NCBI GenBank assembly: GCA_021372185.1
Contig: JAJFUY010000378.1
Span: 1-14,145 of the forward strand
Direction of reading: 5' to 3'
Length of the DNA stretch: 14,145 bases
Origin: Chlamydiales bacterium
GTDB lineage: Bacteria; Chlamydiota; Chlamydiia; Chlamydiales; FEN-1388
A program made the translations under genes and the position numbers. Positions within the stretch are counted from its first letter, which is position 1. Every line of letters begins with the position of its first letter. Below, piece after piece: positions 7,470-14,145 of this stretch. Under the pieces are notes generated by a model. The model had not been told where the DNA came from. It searched no databases and was given only the letters and a program-made list of their open reading frames with translations.

Positions 7470-7473
7470 ATAG

Positions 7474-8205
7474 CTATCTCTCCAGTCGTAGTTTTTCTTG
7501 TTCTAGCTCTTCTGTTTGGTCACATAGCTCAAGAGCAGTATCTAGTATTTGTAGAGCATTTGCTTTACTCCCGAGCGCTTCATAGGTTTGGCACATAGCA
7601 AGGTAGATAGCTGGTTCTTGGGAAATAACTTCCGCTACTCTTTCATAAGCCAATAGTGCCTCTTTATAGCTCTTACGATGAAATTCACTATTTGCAAGGC
7701 CAATCCAAAAGACTATCAAGAGCGGATTTATTGCAGTAAGAAAGAAAAAGGCATCTGCTGCATCATCATAGGCTTTTTGATCGTAGAGTCTTTTTGCTGC
7801 AAGATAGAGTCTATTAAGTACGCTATCATCTATGTCTGAAAGCTCTTGCAAGTTACCGGCTTGGCTGATATGTGCTTCAAAAGCGGTTTCATCTTTTGAG
7901 ATGAGAGCCTCAAGTGTTTCAAGCTTGGCTATTTCTCGTAAAATAGCATCAGAAAATAGCTCAGGATTGGTTGTTATAAGATCTTGAAGTGAAAAGCTGA
8001 GTTTTTGAGCCCCATTTTTTTGGCGCGCTTTATAGGTTGCAAACTCTTGCTCCATTTGGCTTTTATAGCGCTCAAAAAGCTCTTTTTGGTTTAAAAGTCC
8101 GTTGGGGTGAATAAGTAGCTCTTCTGCCGCTTTTTCTGAAGCTATAGCTGTAGCTACCTCAAGGTATTCAGTATCAATTGAATGTGGCAAATTTGGGGCA
8201 GGCAT
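7474..8205 (-). CDS. SycD/LcrH-like class II type III secretion chaperone (TPR protein)
   Basis: The C-terminal half has three tetratricopeptide repeats (about 129-162, 163-196, 197-230). The LYLAAKRLYDQKAYDDAADA and FWIGLANSEFHRKSYKEAL forms are typical of SycD/LcrH/IpgC chaperones. These cytoplasmic proteins keep type III translocators and some effectors soluble before export. At 243 residues it is longer than the ~165 of Yersinia SycD because of a charged helical N-terminal extension of about 120 residues. Chlamydial homologues are also extended. Start choice is supported by an AAGGAGGG Shine-Dalgarno nine bases before the ATG and a promoter at 8259-8230. The RasGEF-like gene follows after four bases, making that protein the obvious cargo. 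No secretion apparatus genes are in the window. A generic TPR protein is the alternative. Confidence 0.78.
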   Translation of the reverse strand: MPAPNLPHSIDTEYLEVATAIASEKAAEELLIHPNGLLNQKELFERYKSQMEQEFATYKARQKNGAQKLSFSLQDLITTNPELFSDAILREIAKLETLEALISKDETAFEAHISQAGNLQELSDIDDSVLNRLYLAAKRLYDQKAYDDAADAFFFLTAINPLLIVFWIGLANSEFHRKSYKEALLAYERVAEVISQEPAIYLAMCQTYEALGSKANALQILDTALELCDQTEELEQEKLRLER

Positions 8206-8210
8206 GAATC

Positions 8211-8268
8211 AAGCCCTCCTTTTCACCTCATTATATCATATAAATATTTTAAATATCAAGGGGGGCTT
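8211..8268 (-). promoter_or_regulatory. Inverted repeat that could hide the chaperone Shine-Dalgarno
   Basis: On the minus strand AAGCCCCCCTT (8268-8258) can pair with AAGGAGGGCTT (8221-8211), ten of eleven positions. The second arm is the Shine-Dalgarno of the type III chaperone gene. The first arm lies in the last codons of the upstream gene, before the promoter at 8259-8230. Only transcripts reading through from upstream would contain both arms and could mask the ribosome site; transcripts from the local promoter would lack the first arm. Confidence 0.45.
8230..8259 (-). promoter_or_regulatory. Promoter for the chaperone-RasGEF bicistron
   Basis: TTGATA (8259-8254) and a perfect TATAAT (8235-8230) are 18 bases apart on the minus strand. 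The predicted start is near 8223, leaving a leader of fewer than 20 bases that starts at the Shine-Dalgarno. The -35 box lies within the last codons of the upstream unknown gene. Confidence 0.6.
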
Positions 8269-9022
8269 CAATTGTATGTTCATAATCCACCCAGCGGACT
8301 TTTTCAGTAACAAAATCGCTGATTTTGCAGATATGGCCATTTTCTTTAAAGGCCATAGTACCATCATAGGAGATCTGAGTCCTAAAGCTTGGCAAAGGTA
8401 TCACAAGCTCGGCTGTTGCCTCCTCTAGATAGCCCTCAATTGGGATAGTCATATTTTTTTGGCTAATATACCTTCCAAAAGTAACGTCAGCAACAAGACT
8501 TGTCTTTATAAGAGCAGCGTCGGTATTTATAGCCCCAAATTTAGTTTTACCGTTGATCACTATAACATTTTTACTTTTACCTGCTCCTGTATGCTTATTT
8601 GCCCTCACCGGCTCTTTTGAATAGCGAATATTTGTGAGGCTAAGAGTATTATCTTCTGCCGTAAAAGCTCCTAATCCGGCATATTCAAGCGGGCCTACCT
8701 GTATTTTTAGACCTATTTCAGAGAGAAATAAGTTACCTGGAACGTATTGTGCAAGGATCTTTTCAAACAGGTTTTGAGGTATGTAAAGTTTTGGAGACAC
8801 ACGGCAAAAAGAATAGATATATCGGCTGCCATTTTCTGCCTTAGGAAAAGGCTTTACAACCGTTGCAATTGCTTGTTTTAGCGCATCATATTGAGGGTCA
8901 TTTTCATCAATTACTACCTTTGCATCTCCAAAATGCGCTTCCTTCATAATCTGCACCTTTTGTACCATTCCCACCTCTAGTTGCTGAATATGGTACGGAT
9001 TTTGTCCTACTTGGGCATGCAT
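8249..9022 (-). CDS. Protein of unknown function next to the type III chaperone
   Basis: I do not recognise this 257-residue protein. It has no signal peptide, membrane helix or familiar motif and reads as a soluble mixed alpha/beta protein. Its C-terminal half is rich in strand-forming segments (NTLSLTNIRY, KNVIVINGKTKFGAI, ATAELVIPLPSFRTQISY). I place the start at the ATG at 9022, which has GAGG six bases upstream, rather than at an in-frame TTG two codons earlier. A good promoter lies at 9074-9046. It is 43 bases upstream of the chaperone gene on the same strand, so it could be a second secreted substrate, a translocator or an accessory factor. Position is the only support for a secretion role. 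Confidence 0.8.
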   Translation of the reverse strand: MHAQVGQNPYHIQQLEVGMVQKVQIMKEAHFGDAKVVIDENDPQYDALKQAIATVVKPFPKAENGSRYIYSFCRVSPKLYIPQNLFEKILAQYVPGNLFLSEIGLKIQVGPLEYAGLGAFTAEDNTLSLTNIRYSKEPVRANKHTGAGKSKNVIVINGKTKFGAINTDAALIKTSLVADVTFGRYISQKNMTIPIEGYLEEATAELVIPLPSFRTQISYDGTMAFKENGHICKISDFVTEKVRWVDYEHTIEAPLDI

Positions 9023-9045
9023 AGACAACCTCGTTTAAAAAATAA

Positions 9046-9074
9046 GTTATATCAAAAATGAGTATATTATGCAA
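9046..9074 (-). promoter_or_regulatory. Promoter for the unknown gene upstream of the chaperone
   Basis: TTGCAT (9074-9069) is exactly 17 bases from TATAAC (9051-9046) on the minus strand, about 24 bases before the chosen ATG. This lies in the 147-base gap between divergent genes. Confidence 0.55.
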
Positions 9075-9102
9075 GTCAATTTTACAGCATTTTTAGATTC
9101 GC

Positions 9103-9131
9103 TTGCAATTATTGCGCGATCCTCTTACTCT
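9103..9131 (+). promoter_or_regulatory. Weak promoter candidate for the outer-membrane protein gene
   Basis: TTGCAA (9103-9108) and TACTCT (9126-9131) are 17 bases apart on the plus strand, about 40 bases before the GTG start at 9170. The short palindrome GCAATTATTGC (9105-9115) overlaps the -35 box and could be an operator. The -10 box is poor, so this is tentative. Confidence 0.3.
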
Positions 9132-9169
9132 TCGAAAAATTACATCTTATTTTTTTCGGAGGTTATTAA

Positions 9170-10069
9170 GTGAAACGTTTTATACCCTATCTTGCAGTGC
9201 TTTCGTACGCTTTTACAAATATGCTCTCTGCTGAGGCTGTAGCTGGAAGAGATGTTGAACCTAATACTGAAATCGTTGCTGTGTACAACAATATAAACAA
9301 AGCTAAATTCAAAAAGACACACTCTCAAAGACACCACCACTTTAAATATAGTGAAGGCTATGTTTTAGGTACGTATGAGCAGCATCTTTCAAGCCAAACA
9401 GATCTTGGCTATAGTGTGGGCTATATGAATACAGAGATGAAGTTTTCTCACCATCCTCGTAAAACAAGTTTTCGTGAAAATAACTTTCACAACTTGCTTG
9501 TTCAGTTTGGAGCTTCAACCACTAAGGTTGAAAACTGGAAATGGAATGCAGGCCTTGGCATGCAAATCAATACAGACCACTTTAAGATATCTCGCTATAC
9601 CTACTTTAATGGCATTCTACATGGTAAAACACCCTACAATGCCGAAACAAACCTCCACGTAGGCCTTGTAGGCTATTCAGGAATGCGTTTTACACGGGTA
9701 CTTCCTGTTATTGGCTTTGACTATGAGTTTAGCAAAAGACTAAAGCTTAATGCTGTATTTCCTGTAGATATGAAATTAACATACGGAATTACAGAAAAGC
9801 TATCAGTAGATGCAGCTCTTCGCTTTATGTTTTCTCGCCAGAGACTTAACAACCAACATCACAACAACCGTGGCCTTGTTGCCTATCGTAACTGGGGTGC
9901 TGAAGCTGGTGTGAACTATGCATTTAGTCAGACGATCAAACTTAACCTGCACGTGGGCGAAACCTTTGCTGGCAGAATGAGATTATCTGATAGACACGAT
10001 AGACACCGTAAGCATTTAAAGCTTGATGCGGCTATGTACTATGGTTTAGAGGCATCTTTTGCGTTCTAA
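9170..10069 (+). CDS. Exported histidine-rich beta-barrel outer-membrane protein
   Basis: A signal peptide (KR, then a hydrophobic stretch, cleavage likely after AEA at residue 23) is followed by alternating amphipathic strands ending in YYGLEASFAF, a terminal aromatic strand of the type recognised by the BAM machinery. The mature protein is about 276 residues, enough for roughly 12 strands. It has 17 histidines, clustered in likely loops (residues 49-57, the SHH near 94-95, QHHN near 229 and RHDRHRKH near 275), and no cysteine, unlike the disulfide-rich MOMP of Chlamydiaceae. The GTG start is supported by GGAGG eight bases ahead. It is first in a plus-strand row with a small exported protein and a DUF378 protein. 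It may be a porin or an adhesin; metal binding by the loops is a guess. Confidence 0.75.
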   Translation: MKRFIPYLAVLSYAFTNMLSAEAVAGRDVEPNTEIVAVYNNINKAKFKKTHSQRHHHFKYSEGYVLGTYEQHLSSQTDLGYSVGYMNTEMKFSHHPRKTSFRENNFHNLLVQFGASTTKVENWKWNAGLGMQINTDHFKISRYTYFNGILHGKTPYNAETNLHVGLVGYSGMRFTRVLPVIGFDYEFSKRLKLNAVFPVDMKLTYGITEKLSVDAALRFMFSRQRLNNQHHNNRGLVAYRNWGAEAGVNYAFSQTIKLNLHVGETFAGRMRLSDRHDRHRKHLKLDAAMYYGLEASFAF

Positions 10070-10095
10070 CACAATTTAATTATAAGGAAACGACT

Positions 10096-10593
10096 ATGAA
10101 AAAACTTATTTTGGCGCTACTTGTTTTTGGTGCTACAACTGTAAACGCAGCTGATGTACCACCACCGGCAGAATTTAGCATGCCAACTCATGTAGCGAAG
10201 ACACCAGTAGAAAAGGTCATTCGTGTAAAGATTGATATATCAGAATCGGATCTTACAACATATGGCCTACAGCAAAGTGCTATTTATAATGAAATTGCAA
10301 CACGCCTCTCTTTGGGCACTATCCAAATTAAAGACGATCCAAGTGCCCCTCAGCTTATTTTGCGCGTAAAAGCCATACAGGCTGATAGAGCCGTTGCGGC
10401 ATTTATTCAGCTTGGCTTTTTTGAAGACGCTACGCTTGTTCGCAACCAGAGCACAGTTCAGGCTCTAACATGGTCACAGGCCACAATGCTCTCTTGTGCT
10501 AAAGAAGATCTTTCTAAAGAAGTGGCGCAAGTGATAATAGGTATGACAAATAGCTTTATTTTAGATTACCAAAAAGCTATGGTACCGTTATAG
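10096..10593 (+). CDS. Small exported protein of unknown function
   Basis: The 165-residue product has a clear signal peptide (MKK, LILALLVFGATTVNA; cleavage likely after residue 18) and lacks a lipobox cysteine, so it should be soluble in the periplasm or at the cell surface. The mature part has an early Pro-rich segment and then alternating strands and helices (PQLILRVKAIQADRAVAAFIQL, VQALTWSQATML, IIGMTNSFILDYQKA). This resembles a recurrent pattern in exported bacterial proteins I cannot name. AAGGA lies 8 bases before the ATG. It follows the barrel gene by 26 bases and precedes the DUF378 gene by 28, so it is probably cotranscribed with both. Confidence 0.78.
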   Translation: MKKLILALLVFGATTVNAADVPPPAEFSMPTHVAKTPVEKVIRVKIDISESDLTTYGLQQSAIYNEIATRLSLGTIQIKDDPSAPQLILRVKAIQADRAVAAFIQLGFFEDATLVRNQSTVQALTWSQATMLSCAKEDLSKEVAQVIIGMTNSFILDYQKAMVPL

Positions 10594-10621
10594 CTCTTAA
10601 ACTTTAAAAAAGGTGGAATTT

Positions 10622-10828
10622 ATGAAAGTATTTGATGTAATCGCTTGGATCTTGTTGATTGTTGGCGGTTTGAACTGGGGCCTAGTGGCTCTTAACTACA
10701 ATGTAGTTGATGCACTTTTTGGTGCAGGAACTGACCTAACTCGTATAATCTACGGTTTAGTTGGTATTGCTGCTATTTACGGTCTTATCCGTTGGAAGTG
10801 CTGCTGCTCAAATTCATGCAAAATGTAA
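10622..10828 (+). CDS. DUF378 small membrane protein
   Basis: This 68-residue protein matches DUF378: two membrane helices with the typical GGLNWGLVAL in the first half and RIIYGLVGIAAIYGL in the second. The function of the family is unknown. The tail WKCCCSNSCKM contains four cysteines in six residues, which is unusual and might bind metal or form disulfides. I start at the ATG at 10622, which has AGGTGGA just ahead, rather than an in-frame GTG three codons upstream inside that ribosome site. A strong terminator follows 14 bases after the stop and closes the three-gene row. Confidence 0.88.
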   Translation: MKVFDVIAWILLIVGGLNWGLVALNYNVVDALFGAGTDLTRIIYGLVGIAAIYGLIRWKCCCSNSCKM

Positions 10829-10842
10829 TTTTTAATTAAATT

Positions 10843-10880
10843 AAAAACCCCAATGTTACTTGATAACTTGGGGTTTTTTT
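10843..10880 (+). terminator. Strong intrinsic terminator after the DUF378 gene
   Basis: AAAAACCCCAA (10843-10853) pairs with TTGGGGTTTTT (10868-10878), extended inward by GTTA/TAAC around a CTTGA loop, with one bulged T. The stem runs into a seven-T tract (10874-10880). A-rich bases on the other side would allow activity in both directions, but no minus-strand gene points at it. Confidence 0.95.
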
Positions 10881-10889
10881 GCTTTCTAG

Positions 10890-10918
10890 TTGACAGTTGA
10901 GCTGAAATGGGTGAATAT
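10890..10918 (+). promoter_or_regulatory. Promoter candidate for the HMG-CoA reductase/synthase pair
   Basis: A perfect TTGACA (10890-10895) follows the terminator, but the -10 at 17 bases is only GAATAT (10913-10918). If used, transcription would begin around 10925, after the first in-frame ATG (10907) and about at the second (10928), implying a leaderless message. The box may instead be chance, with expression from elsewhere. Confidence 0.3.
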
Positions 10919-11971
10919 ATTTACCCTATGACTAAAAACTTTGCACATATTCCCTTAGAATGGGTAGGACCCATTCAACTTGCCGGACCCGAAGTAACAG
11001 ATGAGGTGATGGTACCACTTGCTACGTATGAATCCCCTTTATGGCCCTCAACTACTCGAGGAGCGGCTTTATGTAATAGAGCCGGTGGTATACGCGTCTC
11101 TGTATTGGATGATCGCATGACACGTTCTGTTGTTGTTCAGGCACTTGACATCACACAGGCTCAAAAAGTATATAATACGTTATTCCAGAAAAAGGCTCAA
11201 ATAGCCCAAATTGCTGAATCTACAAGCTCTCACGTTACCTTTTTAGACATGCACATCCAAGTTGTGGGCAACCTCATCTACGTGCGCCTAGAAATGAAGA
11301 CTGATGATGCCTCTGGGCACAATATGGTCACTAAAGCATCAGATGCTGTGCTCAAATGGATCTGCAGTACGTTCCCTGAAGTTACATATGTTTCTATTTC
11401 TGGCAACTTTTGCACTGACAAAAAAGTTTCTGCCGTCAATGGCATATTAGGTCGTGGCAAATTTGTTGTCGCTGATGTGTTAATTCCCAGAAAGCTTATA
11501 GAAAAATATCTAAAAACGACACCTGAGGCCATAGTTCAGCTCAATATTAAGAAAAATCTTATTGGCTCTATCATTGCAGGTAGCCTTCGTTCTGCTAACG
11601 CCCACTTTGCCAACATGCTTTTGGCGCTTTATCTAGCCACCGGCCAAGATGCTGCTAATATCGTAGAAGGCTCACAAGGCATGGTCCATACCGAAATGCA
11701 AGGCGATTCACTCTATTTTAGCGTGACACTGCCAAACATTATCATGGGTACAGTTGGAGCCGGAAAAAATCTAGACTTTGTTCAAGAAAATTTACAGAAA
11801 CTCGGCTGCAAAGATACAAGTGAAAACGCCCAAAACGCACGAAGACTCGCCTGCATAATGGCAGCTACTTGCTTGTGTGGGGAGCTTTCACTTCTTGGCG
11901 CACAAACGAACCCAGGTGAGCTCGTTAACACCCATATGCGCTTAGAGCGTAGCAATGCGGAGCCTAAATAG
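10907..11971 (+). CDS. Hydroxymethylglutaryl-CoA reductase
   Basis: HMG-CoA reductase reduces HMG-CoA to mevalonate with NAD(P)H, the committing step of the mevalonate route to isoprenoids. The catalytic set is present: E42 in PLATYESPLWPSTTRG, the lysine pair K172/K173 in GNFCTDKKVSAVNGILGRGK, D248 in ATGQDAAN, and H343 in the terminal NTHMRLERS. The order and spacing are those of soluble class I-like enzymes. There is no membrane domain. At 354 residues it is slightly shorter than most, because the N-terminus begins close to the catalytic domain. The start could be 10907 (weak GAG ahead) or the next ATG, 10928, eight codons in. The synthase gene overlaps its stop by one base, so the two are coupled. 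The rest of the pathway is not in the window. Confidence 0.93.
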   Translation: MGEYIYPMTKNFAHIPLEWVGPIQLAGPEVTDEVMVPLATYESPLWPSTTRGAALCNRAGGIRVSVLDDRMTRSVVVQALDITQAQKVYNTLFQKKAQIAQIAESTSSHVTFLDMHIQVVGNLIYVRLEMKTDDASGHNMVTKASDAVLKWICSTFPEVTYVSISGNFCTDKKVSAVNGILGRGKFVVADVLIPRKLIEKYLKTTPEAIVQLNIKKNLIGSIIAGSLRSANAHFANMLLALYLATGQDAANIVEGSQGMVHTEMQGDSLYFSVTLPNIIMGTVGAGKNLDFVQENLQKLGCKDTSENAQNARRLACIMAATCLCGELSLLGAQTNPGELVNTHMRLERSNAEPK

Positions 11972-13143
11972 TGAAAAGTGCCGGCGGAATTGACTCCTTA
12001 AGCTTTTACACCTCTCGATATGTTCTAGATTTAGCTACACTTGCCCAAGCTCGAGGAATTGACCCTGACAAATACACTGTAGGCCTGGGCCAAGAGCGTA
12101 TGTCTGTGGCGCCGCCAGATGAAGATGTAGTAACGCTTGCAGCTAATAGCGCAAAACAGGCGCTTGTTGGTATTGATGCAAACGACATTGGCATGATGCT
12201 TGTAGCTACAGAGTCTAGCATTGATCAATCAAAGGCACTGGGCATTTGGGTTCATAACCTTCTTAATTTGCCCAAATCATGTCGTGTAATAGAGCTTAAG
12301 CAGGCTTGCTATGCAGGGTGTGCAGCATTACAGCTTGGGCTTTCCTACATTCACCAGCATCCTGAAAAAAAAGTTTTGGTAATTGCCACCGACATTGCCC
12401 GCTACGGCCTACACACACCGGGTGAGCCTACACAAGGATGTGCCGCTGCAAGCCTTGTCTTATCATCAAAGCCCAAACTTATTGCGTTTGAGCCTGAGCA
12501 TGGGGTTTACACCTCTCACGTGATGGATTTTTGGCGGCCAAACTATTCAGACACGGCCTTTGTAGATGGCAAGTTCTCTACCAAAATTTATATTGAATCA
12601 CTAGAAGAGTGCTGGAAAAGCTACTCTGAGCACTCAGGGCGCCACTTTGATGACCATTTTAGATTCTGCTATCACCTACCCTTTGTGCGTATGGCACAAA
12701 AAGCGCACGAGCGCTTAACCAAAATAAATGGGAAAGACCAAGACCCAGAAAAAGTAGCCGATTCATTTATTTATAGCCGCCAACTTGGTAATAGCTATAC
12801 CGCCTCACTTTTTATTGGCCTATGCTCACTTTTAGAAAATTCGGCTGCTGACTTAAGCTCAAAGCGTATCGGGTTTTTTAGCTATGGTTCTGGCTCTGTA
12901 GCAGAGTTTTTTAGCGGCATAGTCCAACCAAACTACAAAGCTCACCTCCACACAAACCTCCACAATACGCTTTTAGCAACACGTACCCCAGTTTCTATAG
13001 AACAATACGAAGCCTTCTTCACCCACAAACTCCCAATAGACGGCTCAGAGTACCGCAACTCACTCCACAACACAGGTTCCTTCCGCCTAACCGGCGTAAA
13101 CAACCATGAGCGCCTCTACGCTGGTCAACAAAATACAGATTAA
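11971..13143 (+). CDS. Hydroxymethylglutaryl-CoA synthase
   Basis: This thiolase-fold enzyme condenses acetyl-CoA with acetoacetyl-CoA to HMG-CoA, the substrate of the reductase encoded just before it. The catalytic triad is intact: E81 in VATESSIDQSKA, the acyl-carrying C113 in ELKQACYAGCAAL, and H235 in FCYHLPFVRMAQKA. These numbers are within two residues of those known for the Staphylococcus enzyme (E79, C111, H233). The FSYGSGSVAEFF motif near the C-terminus is also typical. The length of 390 residues is normal. The start is a GTG sharing its first G with the reductase stop (TAGTG), and GGAG lies eight bases ahead, a clear translational-coupling arrangement. Organisation as a two-gene unit suggests joint acquisition. 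Confidence 0.95.
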   Translation: MKSAGGIDSLSFYTSRYVLDLATLAQARGIDPDKYTVGLGQERMSVAPPDEDVVTLAANSAKQALVGIDANDIGMMLVATESSIDQSKALGIWVHNLLNLPKSCRVIELKQACYAGCAALQLGLSYIHQHPEKKVLVIATDIARYGLHTPGEPTQGCAAASLVLSSKPKLIAFEPEHGVYTSHVMDFWRPNYSDTAFVDGKFSTKIYIESLEECWKSYSEHSGRHFDDHFRFCYHLPFVRMAQKAHERLTKINGKDQDPEKVADSFIYSRQLGNSYTASLFIGLCSLLENSAADLSSKRIGFFSYGSGSVAEFFSGIVQPNYKAHLHTNLHNTLLATRTPVSIEQYEAFFTHKLPIDGSEYRNSLHNTGSFRLTGVNNHERLYAGQQNTD

Positions 13144-13166
13144 AAGAAGTGGCCGGTTCTTTTCGT

Positions 13167-13189
13167 TTTCACTCTCGAAGAGAGTGAAA
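13167..13189. terminator. Hairpin between convergent genes, possible bidirectional terminator
   Basis: TTTCACTCTC (13167-13176) and GAGAGTGAAA (13180-13189) are perfect ten-base inverted arms around a three-base loop. It lies 23 bases after the synthase stop and 18 bases beyond the stop of the opposing dioxygenase gene. Neither side has a clean T-tract, so termination efficiency is uncertain. Confidence 0.5.
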
Positions 13190-13207
13190 CAGCTTCTCTT
13201 GTTCGGT

Positions 13208-14134
13208 TTAGAAGCCAAGTAGGGATTTACCCAGTGGGGTTAGTACGACGTCTGGCAGGACGAAATTTTTGTCTTCGAGGTATTCCTCATACTCTGGGCG
13301 GGTTTGGCCGTCTTTGGATGGTACTAGCGATGGGTAGGCTGGGTTGTGGGTGGTTGTGGTTTTGGTGTCGAATGCGAGTTTTCTTATGGCTTTGCCTTCA
13401 TCTGTTAGCCTTGACTTGGGGACGTAGCAGATGTAGCCTACCATACGGACTTTAGGGATTTCACTTTTTGGTCTGTCGGCAGATGCGTGTTGGTTCCAGT
13501 GTACGGTGCGAGAGTCCCATAAGATAATTGATCCAGCAGGTGCTGTTACGTGCTTTTTGGGGTATGAGCTAAAAAACTCGTTTAGATAGGCAATTCGAGC
13601 CATCCAGCCATCTGTGTTTGTCATTTGTTCTGCTGTTATGGCTTCTAAAACTGGTGCAAATTCTTCAAATCTCAAGTGAGATTTTGGGATGCAATAAAAG
13701 CCGCCATCACTTTCTTGAGACTCTTCAAACAAAAATTGCCCTTGAATGGTAAAGGGCTTTGTTTTAAGCAATGACTCACTTACAAAACCAGGTGGAACCA
13801 TAGCGCTTTTATTGGCAGTACGGCTATTTTCTGCAGATTGGTCTACATGTGGCCATGGTTTAATATAGCCTTCTCGTATCTCTATCGGGCACATAAGTGA
13901 CAGGCCGTCCATGCTTACAATGAGATCACCTGTGTTCCATACTTTTTCAAAAACGGCCACTACGCGAGGGTCTTGTCTCACATCCCACATCACCTGTGTC
14001 TGGCCTGCAGGGCCAGAAAATAGGCCTACTTTATTGTGAATAGGAAAAGCCTCTTTCCAGTTACTTCTATCATCTAGCTTACATGCTGGCCATGCCTGTT
14101 CAATAAACTCATACCAGAGGCGATTATACAACAC
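13208..14134 (-). CDS. PhyH-like Fe(II)/2-oxoglutarate-dependent dioxygenase
   Basis: The protein matches the phytanoyl-CoA dioxygenase superfamily of double-stranded beta-helix oxygenases, which use iron and 2-oxoglutarate to hydroxylate small molecules. The metal triad is visible as H96-x-D98 (KPWPHVDQS) and H212 (GSIILWDSRTVHWNQ), with R230 a candidate for binding 2-oxoglutarate. The segment GGFYCIPKSHLRF is also typical of the family. The substrate cannot be inferred. The start given is a GTG with GAGG five bases ahead, but the frame stays open to the window edge (E-A-K before it), so the true start may lie outside. It converges on the HMG-CoA synthase gene and is not part of that operon. 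Many relatives serve secondary metabolism or lipid modification. Confidence 0.8.
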   Translation of the reverse strand: MLYNRLWYEFIEQAWPACKLDDRSNWKEAFPIHNKVGLFSGPAGQTQVMWDVRQDPRVVAVFEKVWNTGDLIVSMDGLSLMCPIEIREGYIKPWPHVDQSAENSRTANKSAMVPPGFVSESLLKTKPFTIQGQFLFEESQESDGGFYCIPKSHLRFEEFAPVLEAITAEQMTNTDGWMARIAYLNEFFSSYPKKHVTAPAGSIILWDSRTVHWNQHASADRPKSEIPKVRMVGYICYVPKSRLTDEGKAIRKLAFDTKTTTTHNPAYPSLVPSKDGQTRPEYEEYLEDKNFVLPDVVLTPLGKSLLGF

Positions 14135-14145
14135 TTTAGCCTCAT

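Overview
The window looks like chromosome from a member of the Chlamydiota, most likely an environmental lineage living in amoebae or other protists. Three things point there. First, a divergent pair encodes a RodZ-like protein that stops just after its membrane helix and RNase HIII; I recall the same neighbours in Chlamydia trachomatis (CT009/CT008). Second, a class II (SycD/LcrH-type) type III secretion chaperone gene sits directly in front of a large gene whose product resembles eukaryotic Ras guanine-nucleotide exchange factors. Third, a RING-H2 zinc finger is joined to a paired hydrophobic segment like that of chlamydial inclusion-membrane proteins. No rRNA or tRNA is present, so placement is an inference from gene content.

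Layout. 1-232: no gene; a terminator for a gene left of the window, imperfect direct repeats and GC-rich palindromes. 233-2483 (minus): rodZ-like, a PopT/DUF368 undecaprenyl-phosphate transporter and the RING protein, reading right to left. 2577-5106 (plus): rnhC and recN as a tight pair, meeting a MazG-type pyrophosphohydrolase gene (minus, 5103-5486) in overlapping stop codons. 5550-9022 (minus): candidate virulence cluster made of an unknown protein, the type III chaperone and the RasGEF-like effector, with a strong internal promoter in front of the chaperone. 9170-10828 (plus): an exported His-rich beta-barrel protein, a small exported protein and a DUF378 membrane protein, closed by a textbook terminator. 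10907-13143 (plus): HMG-CoA reductase and HMG-CoA synthase, overlapping by one base. 13208 to the right end (minus): a PhyH-like Fe(II)/2-oxoglutarate dioxygenase.

How the genes may work together. RodZ and PopT are translationally adjacent and both concern the cell envelope: MreB-guided septal wall synthesis and recycling of its C55 lipid carrier. HMG-CoA synthase and reductase make mevalonate, the precursor of such isoprenoid carriers, which is unexpected because classical chlamydiae use the MEP route. The chaperone/RasGEF pair and the RING protein would act on the host, on small GTPase and ubiquitin signalling respectively. The most promising undescribed system is the chaperone-RasGEF bicistron, with a possible Shine-Dalgarno-sequestering hairpin that only read-through transcripts could form.
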